Assembly: GCF_900109465.1 (NCBI RefSeq)
Contig: NZ_FOAZ01000021.1
Location: forward strand, 62,001-126,000
Reading direction: 5' to 3'
DNA length: 64,000 nucleotides
Origin: Streptacidiphilus jiangxiensis
GTDB taxonomy: Bacteria > Actinomycetota > Actinomycetes > Streptomycetales > Streptomycetaceae
Below, piece after piece: positions 43,369 through 51,334 of this stretch; the first letter of the stretch is position 1, and each line of letters begins with the position of its first letter. The notes under the pieces were generated by a model. That model was given only the letters and a program-made list of their open reading frames with translations, did not search any database and was not told where the DNA came from. Position numbers and translations under genes: made by a program.

Positions 43369-44406
43369 ATGGACGCCCCAGGCACCCCCTCCGGCCTGAC
43401 CGGCCGGCGGATCGCCGGGTACCTGCTGGAGCGCGAACTCGGCCGCGGCGGCATGGCCGTCGTCTACCGCGCCCGCGACCTGCGGTTGGAGCGGACCGTC
43501 GCGGTCAAGTTGCTCGCGCCGCAGCTCGCCCTGGACGAGACCTTCCGACGGCGTTTCGAGCACGAGTCGCGGGTCGCCGCCGCACTGGACCACCCGCACA
43601 TCGTCCCGGTCTTCGAGGCCGGCGAGGCCGACGGCGTGCTCTACATCGCCATGCGCTACGTCCACGGCCGCGACCTCGCCGCCCTGCTGGACCGCGTCGG
43701 CGCCCTGCCGCCGGCACAGGCGGTGCGGATCACCGCGCAGGTCGCCTCGGCGCTCGACACCGCGCACGCCCACGACCTGGTCCACCGCGACGTCAAGCCC
43801 GGCAACATCCTGCTGGCCGAGGGCACCGACCCGGAGCACCCCGAGCACGTCTACCTCACCGACTTCGGCCTGACCAAGAAGTCGCTCTCGCTCAGCGGAT
43901 TCACGACCGTCGGGCAGTTCGTCGGGACCCTCGACTACGTCGCGCCCGAGCAGATCAGCGGCAAACCGGTCGACGGCCGGTGCGACGTCTACAGCCTGGC
44001 CTGCGTGGTCTTCGAGATGCTGAGCGGCGCGCCGCCGTTCCGGCGCGAGGACGACCTCGCGCTGCTCTGGGCGCACCAGTACGACACCCCGCCCGCCCTC
44101 ACCGCGCTGCGCGCGCAGGTGCCCGCGGCCGTCGACCCGGTGGTCGCCCGGGCCCTGTCCAAGACCCCGGACGAGCGCTACGACAGCTGTCTGGACTTCG
44201 TCTCGGCACTGCGCGCCGCGTGCACGGGCGGCACCGTGGCGGCGGTCACCGCGCACCCGCCGACGCAGATCGTCACGGCGCCGCGCCGCCACGGCTCGGG
44301 ACTGTCCGAGCCGTCGGCGAGCCGCTCGGGGGAGGCACCGCTGCCGCCGCGGTGGGCCTGGCCGGTCTTCGCGCCGGGGGTGGATCCGCCGGGCCTGGAC
44401 AAATGA
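43369..44406 (+). CDS. Serine/threonine protein kinase (PknF-like partner)
   Basis: A 345-residue Hanks-type kinase. The glycine loop ELGRGGMAVVYRARD, Lys in VAVKLL, catalytic HRDVKPGNILL, DFGL and the APE-like YVAPEQIS are all present, so it should be active. After residue about 280 comes a short disordered tail with no membrane segment or PASTA domain. The ATG at 43369 has AGGGG nine bases upstream. Its likely target is the preceding double-FHA transporter. Confidence 0.93.
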   Translation: MDAPGTPSGLTGRRIAGYLLERELGRGGMAVVYRARDLRLERTVAVKLLAPQLALDETFRRRFEHESRVAAALDHPHIVPVFEAGEADGVLYIAMRYVHGRDLAALLDRVGALPPAQAVRITAQVASALDTAHAHDLVHRDVKPGNILLAEGTDPEHPEHVYLTDFGLTKKSLSLSGFTTVGQFVGTLDYVAPEQISGKPVDGRCDVYSLACVVFEMLSGAPPFRREDDLALLWAHQYDTPPALTALRAQVPAAVDPVVARALSKTPDERYDSCLDFVSALRAACTGGTVAAVTAHPPTQIVTAPRRHGSGLSEPSASRSGEAPLPPRWAWPVFAPGVDPPGLDK

Positions 44407-44433
44407 TCTCCACGCGTGGAGGATGAGCGCGCC

Positions 44434-44475
44434 CGCCCCGCTCGTGCTGCTTCCCCCGTCTGCACGAGCGGGGCG
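44434..44475 (+). terminator. Terminator after the kinase gene
   Basis: A perfect 14-bp stem (CGCCCCGCTCGTGC with GCACGAGCGGGGCG), 14-base loop, followed by TTCGTCTCTT. A 14-bp palindrome CTCCACGCGTGGAG at 44408-44421 sits just after the kinase stop. Confidence 0.8.
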
Positions 44476-44509
44476 TTCGTCTCTTCTGAACCCCCACCCA
44501 CCTGCATGT

Positions 44510-44557
44510 TTGACGGTCCGTCCGCCCTTCCATCACTATTCCACTATCAGATTAGTG
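44510..44557 (+). promoter_or_regulatory. Promoter and operator of the GntR-ABC operon
   Basis: TTGACG at 44510-44515 is a good -35. Downstream, CACTAT occurs at 44534 and 44542, and CACTAT-CAG-ATTAGTG (44542-44557) is an imperfect inverted repeat, the form used by YtrA-type GntR regulators. The operator overlaps the -10 region and ends 18 bp before the GTG, so autorepression is likely. Confidence 0.55.
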
Positions 44558-44575
44558 AAAGGGTGGTGGTGGGAC

Positions 44576-45007
44576 GTGATCGAGTACCGGATCGACAGGC
44601 GCTCCGGGGTCGCCACCTATCTGCAGATCGTCCACCAGACCAAGCAGGCGCTCCGGCTCGGCCTGCTCCAGCCGGGGGACAAGCTCCCCACGGCGCGCGA
44701 GGTCGTGGAGGCCACGGCCATCAACCCGAACACCGTCCTCAAGGCCTACCGCGAGCTGGACCGGGAGGGGTTGGTCGAGCCGAGGCCCGGCCTCGGCACC
44801 TTCGTCCGGCGCGCGCTCGGCAACGCGGACGCCACCGGCGACGCCGCGCTGCGCGCGGAGCTCGGCGCCTGGGTGGACCGCGCGTACGCGGCGGGGCTGG
44901 ACCGGGAGGACGTGGCGGCGCTGATGGCGGCCGTCCTGGACGCAACCGAACAACGCAGGTCCGCCGCGGCCGAGTCGGCCACCGGCGGCAGGGAGGAGAA
45001 CACCTGA
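44576..45007 (+). CDS. GntR family transcriptional regulator, YtrA type
   Basis: A 143-residue regulator. The winged helix (GVATYLQIVHQTKQALRLGLL to NPNTVLKAYRELDREGLV, quoted in parts) is followed by a short helical dimerisation tail, as in the YtrA subfamily that controls ABC transporters. The GTG at 44576 is chosen because MIEYRIDRRSG fits the family. The ABC ATPase gene starts on its stop codon (TGATG). Confidence 0.9.
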   Translation: MIEYRIDRRSGVATYLQIVHQTKQALRLGLLQPGDKLPTAREVVEATAINPNTVLKAYRELDREGLVEPRPGLGTFVRRALGNADATGDAALRAELGAWVDRAYAAGLDREDVAALMAAVLDATEQRRSAAAESATGGREENT

Positions 45008-45912
45008 TGGGGGAACCACAGTCGGCAACGGAGTCGGCGGTCGTCGGCACGGGGGTGGGGAAGCGCTACCGCCGCCGCGAGGCGCTGCGCGGGTGCGACT
45101 TCGCGATACCCGCCGGCGCGGTCTGCGGCCTCGTCGGCCCGAACGGCTCGGGCAAGAGCACGCTGCTCTCGCTCGCCGCGGGCCTGCGGCAGCCGAGCGA
45201 GGGCGAGCTGCGCGTCCTCGGCCTGCGCCCCGGCCTGGACGAGGAGCTGCGGGCGCGGATCGCCTACGTCGCCCAGGACAAGCCGCTCTACCCGCGTCTG
45301 ACCGTCGCCGACACCCTGCGTCTGGGCCGCGAGCTCAACCCGCGCTGGGACGAGGAGCTCGCCGCCGAGATCCTGCGGCAGGGACAGCTCCAGCCCGGCA
45401 GCCGGATCGGACAGCTCTCCGGCGGACAGCGCAGCCGCGTCGCGCTCGCCCTGGCCCTGGGCAAGCGCCCCGAGCTGCTGCTCCTCGACGAGCCGATGGC
45501 CGACCTGGACCCGCTGGCCCGCCACCAGCTCATGGGCACGCTGATGGGCCAGGCCGCGGAGCACGGCACCACCGTCGTCATCTCCTCGCACATCCTGAGC
45601 GAGCTGGAGGGCGTGATCGACCACCTGCTCCTCATCGACGGCGGCCGGGTCCGGCTGGACGGACCGGTGGACGGCATCCTCGAGTCCCACCGGCTGCTGC
45701 ACGGGTCGGAGGGCCTCCCGCTCGACGGGCACGGCGTCGTCGAGCTCCGCCGCACGGGGCGCGGCAGCGCCGCGCTCGTCCGCCCGTCCGGCCCGATCGC
45801 CGAGGGCTGGCAGGTGGAGACGCCCAGCCTGGAGGAACTCCTCCTCGCCTACCTGCGCGCACCCGAAGCCACCCCCACCGCCCACGCCTCACGCACGGAG
45901 GCCGCCGCATGA
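45007..45912 (+). CDS. ABC transporter ATP-binding protein
   Basis: A 301-residue ATPase with Walker A GPNGSGKST, signature LSGGQRSRVALALAL and Walker B LLLLDEPMADLDPLA. The Q-loop segment is YVAQDKPLYPRL. The start overlaps the GntR stop by one base and the permease overlaps its end by four, so the three genes form one operon. The YtrA context suggests a cell-envelope or antimicrobial-stress role. Confidence 0.92.
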   Translation: MGEPQSATESAVVGTGVGKRYRRREALRGCDFAIPAGAVCGLVGPNGSGKSTLLSLAAGLRQPSEGELRVLGLRPGLDEELRARIAYVAQDKPLYPRLTVADTLRLGRELNPRWDEELAAEILRQGQLQPGSRIGQLSGGQRSRVALALALGKRPELLLLDEPMADLDPLARHQLMGTLMGQAAEHGTTVVISSHILSELEGVIDHLLLIDGGRVRLDGPVDGILESHRLLHGSEGLPLDGHGVVELRRTGRGSAALVRPSGPIAEGWQVETPSLEELLLAYLRAPEATPTAHASRTEAAA

Positions 45913-46874
45913 CCACCGCCGTCCTCACCGCCCGTCCTGCCGCCCGCGGGGGTTTCCGTCCCCGCGGGATCGCGTGGCTGATCTGGCGCCAGAACCGGAT
46001 CATGTTCGCCGTCCTGACGATCGGCTTCGCGGCGCTCGTCGTCTACCTCCTGCACGAGCGCTCCGCGCTGGACACGGCCGTGGCTCGGGTGCAGGCGCTG
46101 CACTGCAATTCGACCCAGCCCTACAGCCCGGCCTGCGGCGATGCCGACATGGCGCAGTACGCCATCCCCGAGGCGTGGCACCAGACCATGTTCGGACTGG
46201 CCCTCCTCCCGGGCGTCTTCGGTGCGGTCCTCGGCGCGCAGCCCCTGGCGACGGATTTCGAGCGCCGCAGGACCCTGCTGCTGTGGAGCCAGTCGGTCTC
46301 CCCGCGCCGCTGGCTGACCTACCGGCTGGCGCTGCCGAGCGCCGTGCTGCTGGTGCTGAGCACGGCCCTGTCCGTGACGGTCCGCTGGGGCGGCTTCTGG
46401 TCACGCCCACCCGTGCACCTCGCAAGCTGGGGTTCGGGCGAGGATTTCATGGCGCTCGTGCCGCTCTACCCCTTGCTGACACTGGCCGCTTTCGCCCTGG
46501 GCGCGCTGGTCGGACTGCTCCTGCACCGGCCCATCGCGGCGCTGGGGGTGACCTTCATCCTCTACGCCGGCCTCCTGTGGTCGCTGGACGTCGTGCGCCC
46601 CTACCTGCTCCCGTCCTACTCGATGGTGGAGCGGCCGGGTTGGAACCAGCCCGACGGCGCCTGGGTCTTCGACATCGGCGTGGTGCTGGGCGGCAAGCAG
46701 GTCCCCTACAGCCAATGCCCTGACATGGGCTGTGGTGACGTGCCGAACTGGGTCCGCTTCCACTTGATCAGCCAGTTCGGTCCGATGCTCTGGATCGAGA
46801 CCGGCATCCTCGCCGCGCTGACCGGGCTCCTGGTCCTCGCCTGCTACCGCCGGCTGCGGGCGCTCACCCGCTGA
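45909..46874 (+). CDS. ABC-2 type permease
   Basis: A 321-residue membrane protein with six segments (the first about residues 31-48; others about 95-112, 137-157, 182-207, 212-232 and 298-314). Between segments 1 and 2 is an outer loop with two Cys (HCNSTQPYSPACGDADMAQ), and between 5 and 6 another with two Cys (QCPDMGCGD). Extracytoplasmic disulphides are possible. Partner of the preceding ATPase. Confidence 0.85.
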   Translation: MTTAVLTARPAARGGFRPRGIAWLIWRQNRIMFAVLTIGFAALVVYLLHERSALDTAVARVQALHCNSTQPYSPACGDADMAQYAIPEAWHQTMFGLALLPGVFGAVLGAQPLATDFERRRTLLLWSQSVSPRRWLTYRLALPSAVLLVLSTALSVTVRWGGFWSRPPVHLASWGSGEDFMALVPLYPLLTLAAFALGALVGLLLHRPIAALGVTFILYAGLLWSLDVVRPYLLPSYSMVERPGWNQPDGAWVFDIGVVLGGKQVPYSQCPDMGCGDVPNWVRFHLISQFGPMLWIETGILAALTGLLVLACYRRLRALTR

Positions 46875-46939
46875 GACGGGTCGAACCGGGCGGTTGGCGG
46901 GCCGTCCGGTATGACCGTGTTTCTCACTCGCTGAGACGG
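46863..46939 (+). repeat. Pair of 17-bp direct repeats
   Basis: CTCACCCGCTGAGACGG (46863-46879, over the permease stop) and CTCACTCGCTGAGACGG (46923-46939) are 60 bp apart with one mismatch. Each contains the inverted repeat CTCA-N5-TGAG. Confidence 0.65.
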
Positions 46940-46977
46940 CACGTCCCGCGCCTTGGGAGCGCTGGCATGCTGGGTGC

Positions 46978-47253
46978 GTGAGCACGGTCCTCGAAGCCCC
47001 TGTCCCGCGCCCGGTTCGCGTCGCGACCGGGTCGACCCTGATTGCCACCGTGGTGCCCGGGCGCGGTCTGCTCGGCCGCCTCGCGGCGGTGCTGAGCGCG
47101 CACCCGGTGCAGGCGCTCGCCCTGCGGACCCCGTCCGCCGGTCCGGCCGTCGTGGAGGTGACCGTCGCCGACGCCCACCGCGCCCGGGTGCGGGCCAAGC
47201 TGCTGCGCATGGTCGACGTGCTGGACGTCGTCGACGGCGGCGAGCCGGTCTGA
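46978..47253 (+). CDS. Small ACT-like domain protein
   Basis: A 91-residue protein. GRGLLGRLAAVLSAHPVQAL and VVEVTVADAHRARVRAKLLR follow the strand-helix-strand pattern of an ACT domain, as in regulatory subunits of amino acid enzymes. The GTG at 46978 lacks a strong ribosome binding site. It stands alone between the ABC operon and the nickel-binding protein. Confidence 0.6.
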   Translation: MSTVLEAPVPRPVRVATGSTLIATVVPGRGLLGRLAAVLSAHPVQALALRTPSAGPAVVEVTVADAHRARVRAKLLRMVDVLDVVDGGEPV

Positions 47254-47382
47254 CGCGCGGCCGGTCCGAGGCTCGCCGGTCCTGACGGGCAGGGCCCGCG
47301 ACGCGGGCGCATCCTGGAAGGACCACCGGACCGATCCCGGGGCGGCCCCGGGGCCGGCGGTCGAGGGAGGTGCCTCGCGATC

Positions 47383-47631
47383 ATGACACTCTTCATGGAC
47401 GTCCACCGCGGCATGACCGGGATCACCGCCGATCAGCTCATGGCGGCGCACCAGGCCGACCTTGCCATCGAGGCCGAGGAGCACGTCCACTTCAAGCAGG
47501 CCTGGGCGGACCCGGAGTCGGGGACCGTCTACTGCCTGTCCGAGGCGCCCTCGAGGGACGCCGTCCAACGCATCCACGAACGCGCCGGACACATGGCCGA
47601 CGAGATCCACGCGGTTCCGCTGAGCGTCTGA
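47383..47631 (+). CDS. SCO4226-type nickel-binding protein (DUF4242)
   Basis: An 82-residue protein close in pattern to SCO4226 of S. coelicolor: MTLFMDVHRGMTGITADQL, AHQADLAIEAEEHVHFKQAW and CLSEAPSRDAVQRIHERAG. Family members are small ferredoxin-like-fold dimers that bind nickel. The ATG at 47383 has GAGGGAGGTG upstream, at a longer than usual distance. Confidence 0.85.
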   Translation: MTLFMDVHRGMTGITADQLMAAHQADLAIEAEEHVHFKQAWADPESGTVYCLSEAPSRDAVQRIHERAGHMADEIHAVPLSV

Positions 47632-47644
47632 GCGGCTTCCTGCT

Positions 47645-48280
47645 TCACCGCGTCCGCGCGCGCCCCCGGGGAAGCGGGAGGAGCGCGGGGACGCGCAGGC
47701 GGTAGGCGAGGAAACGGTCGCCGAACTCCGCCGCCATCATGTTGTCCTCCACGCGGACACGGTTCAGCAACCACGGGACCGCCGCCACGGCGTAGAGCAG
47801 CCACACCCCGAAGCCCAGACCCAGCGTCGCCCCGAGCACCACACCCAGGAACCCCGTGTAGATGGGGTGCCTGACGTGGCGGTAGGGGCCGGTCGTGCGC
47901 AGCTCGTGCCCCTCCTGGACCAGCGGGACGCTCGCCCACATGGCGCCCAGTACGAGCCGCGCCCAGACCAGCAACGCCGTCGCTGCGACAGCGAGCGCGG
48001 CGCCGGCCACCCCGAGTGCCGGGTTCCAGTACCGCAGGTGGCTCCAGAAGCCGCTGCCGCTGTCCGAACGGCGCGTCAGTGCCATCAGCACCACCACCCC
48101 GGCCGCCAGGGCGAGGCGCGCCGGCAGTGACGCGCGCAGTCCGCGCAGCCACGCCCCGCGGCGCTGCTGCGACCCCGCGCTGACCAGCCCGAACCAGATC
48201 GCGCCCGCCACCCAGGTCGTCCCGAACACCGCGAGGCAGCCGTAGATGACGCCGTGGACGGCCGTCTGTACTCCGCTCAT
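47645..48280 (-). CDS. Isoprenylcysteine carboxyl methyltransferase-like (ICMT/PEMT) membrane protein
   Basis: A 211-residue protein with four to five membrane segments. TTGPYRHVRHPIYTGFLGVVLG is the SAM-binding RHPxYxG signature of ICMT/PEMT-type methyltransferases, and VEDNMMAAEFGDRFLAYR is the conserved C-terminal motif. Bacterial members methylate small or lipid substrates; this one is unassigned. A 9-bp stem (GCCTCCACC/GGTGGAGGC, 48313-48334) lies just upstream of its start. Confidence 0.87.
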   Translation of the reverse strand: MSGVQTAVHGVIYGCLAVFGTTWVAGAIWFGLVSAGSQQRRGAWLRGLRASLPARLALAAGVVVLMALTRRSDSGSGFWSHLRYWNPALGVAGAALAVAATALLVWARLVLGAMWASVPLVQEGHELRTTGPYRHVRHPIYTGFLGVVLGATLGLGFGVWLLYAVAAVPWLLNRVRVEDNMMAAEFGDRFLAYRLRVPALLPLPRGRARTR

Positions 48281-48372
48281 GGCTCCACTGTCGCGCCGGT
48301 GCGGGACCGCCTGCCTCCACCCGGAGGTGGAGGCTGCGTGCTGCCCGGGTGGAGAGATTCAGGCCGCGCCAG

Positions 48373-48402
48373 TTGATCCGGTCACGATCGGGCAACTATG
48401 GT
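48373..48402 (+). promoter_or_regulatory. Promoter of the riboswitch-controlled NlpC/P60 gene
   Basis: TTGATC (48373-48378), an 18-bp spacer and TATGGT (48397-48402). It would give a leader of about 275 bases that contains the whole riboswitch. Confidence 0.6.
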
Positions 48403-48499
48403 TCACTTTCGAACCGTTGCGCAGTCGATCTTCGAACGGAGATCCGCGACGGTTCCCGTCGAGTCCGTCGAGGGCTCGGACGCTCCGCGCACGCCGCGG

Positions 48500-48672
48500 G
48501 CGCCGGGGTCGGAGACGGAGCCGGGGACCCAATTCCCCGGGGTGAATCGGCATCAGGTCGACCGCGGCGCGCGGGTGCCCACAGGGGGCGCCGGTACCGG
48601 GGTCGTGAGGTGTCGTAGGGCGAGACTTCCGGCCCGAACCCGTCAGCTCACCCGGTAGACGGCCAGGAAGAA
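48500..48672 (+). ncRNA. Cyclic di-AMP riboswitch (ydaO/yuaA class)
   Basis: The conserved blocks of this class are present in order: GAGCCGGGGACCCA (48518-48531), CCCCGGGGTGAATC (48535-48548), TAGGGCGAGACTTCC (48616-48630), and CCCGAACCCGTCAGCTCACC (48633-48652) followed by CGGTAGACGGC. In Streptomyces this riboswitch lies before genes of cell-wall hydrolases (NlpC/P60, Rpf) and switches them off when c-di-AMP is high. The ribosome binding site AAGAAGGAG begins right after it. The outer ends are approximate. Confidence 0.93.
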
Positions 48673-48685
48673 GGAGCCCGTCCAG

Positions 48686-49696
48686 GTGGCGTCCCACCGC
48701 CGTCCCGCCGCGCCCAGCCGCACCCGCACCCGAATATCCGCGCTCACCGTCGTGGCGGCCACCAGCGTCGGTCTCGCGACGCAGACCGCGCAGGCTGCGC
48801 CGCAGCCCACGACCGGGCAGCTGAAGTCGCAGCTCGACCAGCTGAACAGTCAGTCGGACAAGGCTGTCGAGGCCTACAACGAGGCCCAGGCCAAGCAGCA
48901 GCAGCTCCAGAAGAAGGTGTCGATCCTTCAGGACGAGATCGCGCGGGACCAGGCCAAGGCCAACGACCTGATGGACAGCGTGGGCGCGATGGCCGCGAAC
49001 CAGTACACCGAGGGCGCGGTCGACCCGACACTGCAGTTGCTGCTGACCAGCGACCCCACCGCCTTCCTGCAGAAGGCCACCTCGATGGACCAGATGTCCA
49101 GCAACGAGGCCGCCAAGCTGCAGACGCTCGCCGCCGAGGAACAGACCCTCAACCGCGAGAAGGCCCAGGCGCAGCAGGAGCTCCAGGCCCTCCAGGCGGT
49201 CACCCAGCAGGCCGCCGCCCTCAAGGCGGCCGCGGCCGACAAGGTCAAGGCGACGCAGAAGCTGCTGGACTCCATGACGCCCAGCCAGCGCACCCAGCTG
49301 ACCGGCGGCACCGGCTCCAACCTCCCCCACGGGGGCAAGGCGGGCGACTCCGTCGAGGCGGCGGCGTTCGCGGCGGCGCAGACCCGCATCGGCTACCCGT
49401 ACCACTACGGCTCCACCGGTCCCACCCAGTTCGACTGCTCCGGCCTGATGATGTGGTCCTACGAGCAGGCCGGCTACCAGCTGGGCCGCGACACCTACGC
49501 GCAGATGGGCGACGGCACGGTTGTCGCCTCCGAGGCCGACCTCCAGATCGGCGACCTGGTCTTCTTCAACGGTGGTGAGCACGTCGGCATGTGGGCCGGC
49601 AACGGCATCATCCTGCACGCCCCGCACACGGGCGCGCTCGTGCGGTACGAGTCCATCACGACGATCGGCTCGATCTACGCGATGCGCCACATCTGA
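48686..49696 (+). CDS. Secreted NlpC/P60 peptidoglycan endopeptidase
   Basis: A 336-residue cell-wall hydrolase. It has a signal peptide (about residues 1-38, ending TQTAQAA), a long coiled coil (about 45-190) and a C-terminal NlpC/P60 domain with catalytic Cys in FDCSGLMMWSY (about 251) and His in GEHVGMWAG and LHAPHTG. These cut D-Glu-meso-DAP bonds in peptide stems. The GTG at 48686 has AGAAGGAG nine bases upstream. It is under the c-di-AMP riboswitch, which links wall turnover to osmotic control and dormancy exit. Confidence 0.95.
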   Translation: MASHRRPAAPSRTRTRISALTVVAATSVGLATQTAQAAPQPTTGQLKSQLDQLNSQSDKAVEAYNEAQAKQQQLQKKVSILQDEIARDQAKANDLMDSVGAMAANQYTEGAVDPTLQLLLTSDPTAFLQKATSMDQMSSNEAAKLQTLAAEEQTLNREKAQAQQELQALQAVTQQAAALKAAAADKVKATQKLLDSMTPSQRTQLTGGTGSNLPHGGKAGDSVEAAAFAAAQTRIGYPYHYGSTGPTQFDCSGLMMWSYEQAGYQLGRDTYAQMGDGTVVASEADLQIGDLVFFNGGEHVGMWAGNGIILHAPHTGALVRYESITTIGSIYAMRHI

Positions 49697-49725
49697 GACA
49701 CACACGCGGGCGCCTGCCCGTTGCG

Positions 49726-49755
49726 CCGCCCCGGAGCCTTGAGGCGCCGGGGCGG
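49726..49755. terminator. Convergent terminator
   Basis: A 9-bp stem CCGCCCCGG/CCGGGGCGG with a 12-base loop, followed by TCTGTGTGTG. It lies between the NlpC/P60 gene (plus) and the PP2C-like gene (minus). Confidence 0.65.
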
Positions 49756-49771
49756 TCTGTGTGTGCGCCCG

Positions 49772-50521
49772 TCAGAGGTGCCAGTGCAGGACCGTGGCGT
49801 CGTCGTGGCGCTTGCCGTGGAAGGCGCCCTCGGCGAGGGCGAGTTCCGCCTTGCGGACGGAGTCGACCAGCTGGGTGGGGCCGTTCGCGGCGAGGGTGTC
49901 CAGCAGTTCGGTCCAGGTCCAGCCGAAGCGCTCGACGAGGCGGCCGACCCCGTCGGACAGCGCGGCGGCCTCGCGGATGTGGCTGAGCGGGAACGACGCC
50001 GTCGCCGCGTGCTCGGCCGCCTCCGGGCGGGTGGAGGCGACCCAGAAGCCGCCGGGCGTGTTGCGCAGTGCGCTCACCGACGTGCGGTCGTAGGCCGGGA
50101 GGTGGTCGATGCGGTCGTCGGAGACGACCTCGATCCGGTCGTCGATGGTGCGGACCACGACCGGGGAGTCCGCGAGGACCAGGCAGTCGAGGCGGTCGGC
50201 CACGGCGTCCGCGCGCAGGAGTGCGACGGTGCTGGAGGGGCTCTCGGGGTTGCCGTGGTCGCACTGCGGGTGCAGGTCGCGGGTGCGCAGGATCGCCTGC
50301 CGCAGCACCTCCGGCAGCGGTTCGTCCGGGTGCGCGAGCAGGAACGCTCCGAGTTGGCCGGCCAGGCGCGCGACGAACCACGGGACGTCGTGGACGCAGC
50401 CGGTGGGCAGCCCGCTCGGGGTCGCCCCGTCGAGGACCAGCGCGAAGTGCGGCCCGGCCAGGACGAAGTCCTCGTTGGCGATCGTGTCCGGGCTCGGCTC
50501 GCAGCTGTAGCGGATCTCCAC
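49772..50521 (-). CDS. PP2C-like protein phosphatase
   Basis: A 249-residue protein with reduced PPM/PP2C motifs: ANEDFVLAG (metal-binding D) with VLDGATPSG in place of the usual DGMGG, LADSPVVV, LSDGVGRLV and KRHDDATVL, the last giving the C-terminal DD. The metal ligands appear to be kept, so it may be an active Ser/Thr phosphatase. The GTG at 50521 has an excellent GGAGGAGAGCC ribosome binding site. Confidence 0.8.
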   Translation of the reverse strand: MEIRYSCEPSPDTIANEDFVLAGPHFALVLDGATPSGLPTGCVHDVPWFVARLAGQLGAFLLAHPDEPLPEVLRQAILRTRDLHPQCDHGNPESPSSTVALLRADAVADRLDCLVLADSPVVVRTIDDRIEVVSDDRIDHLPAYDRTSVSALRNTPGGFWVASTRPEAAEHAATASFPLSHIREAAALSDGVGRLVERFGWTWTELLDTLAANGPTQLVDSVRKAELALAEGAFHGKRHDDATVLHWHL

Positions 50522-50620
50522 GGCTCTCCTCCAGGCTCCGCCCGTCGGGGCATATGCGACCTTCTCCGATCATGCCCCGAGTGGCCCCGGAGACGCAGGA
50601 GGCTTCTCTAGTCTGCTGGT

Positions 50621-51244
50621 ATGGATCCCGAATCGGAGCCCATGACACCGGAGCCCTTCACATCGGAACCCGCGCCGGAGCCGGCCACTCCACCGGATGA
50701 CCGGTCGCTCGACCAGTTGGTCGCCGACCTGTTCGACCAGCCGAGCCCGCCCGCCGCCGCCGAGCCGCCCGACGAGCCGCCCGCCGGGCCTGGTGCCGGG
50801 CCTGGTGCGAACGCCGCCGACGGTCCGGGCGGGACGTCGGCCGAGGCCGCCGCCGTGCCCGGTGCCGACGCCACCGAGGGCGTGCTCGGGCCGCGCAGGC
50901 TGGACCCGCCCGCGGCGGCGGCCCTGCTGCGCCTGGCCGCGCGCGTGGAACGCGACCTGCTGGCGGCCGGGCTGAACGCCAAGCCCTACGAGGTGACCCC
51001 GTCCTCGCTCGCGGGCGTCGAGGTGGAGGTCGACGCCTTCGACGACGCGGTCGGCGGCGTCTGGCTGCACTGGCGCACCCACCCCTCGGTGGCCGCGGAG
51101 GGGCAGGACTCGACGTCGGTCCGCGTGGTGATGGCCGAGGCCCTGGTCCGCACCCTCGCCGCGCTCGGCTACCGCGCCGAGCACGGCGACGACAGCCTCC
51201 GCCCCTTCGCGGTCCACGTGCTGGCCGGTCCCGCGTCAGCGTGA
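50621..51244 (+). CDS. Hypothetical protein with disordered N-terminus
   Basis: A 207-residue protein. The first about 90 residues are Pro/Glu/Ala-rich and disordered. The C-terminal part (about 95-205) is a compact alpha/beta region with LLRLAARVERDLLAAGLNAK and VVMAEALVRTLAALGYRAEH. TAGTCT ends six bases before the ATG without a Shine-Dalgarno, so a leaderless message is likely. No family is recognised. Confidence 0.65.
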   Translation: MDPESEPMTPEPFTSEPAPEPATPPDDRSLDQLVADLFDQPSPPAAAEPPDEPPAGPGAGPGANAADGPGGTSAEAAAVPGADATEGVLGPRRLDPPAAAALLRLAARVERDLLAAGLNAKPYEVTPSSLAGVEVEVDAFDDAVGGVWLHWRTHPSVAAEGQDSTSVRVVMAEALVRTLAALGYRAEHGDDSLRPFAVHVLAGPASA

Positions 51245-51334
51245 CGGCGTGGTGGCCGAGGTGACGCCGGACGGCCGGGGCGATCGCAGCTCGCAGAAGC
51301 CGTCGGAGCCGATGTTCATGGAAGACTGGTCGGG

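Noticed and set aside
40666..44292. Minus-strand open frame of about 1200 codons
   Set aside because: It lies wholly opposite the double-FHA transporter and kinase genes, and its product is low-complexity. Long antisense frames are expected at this G+C content.
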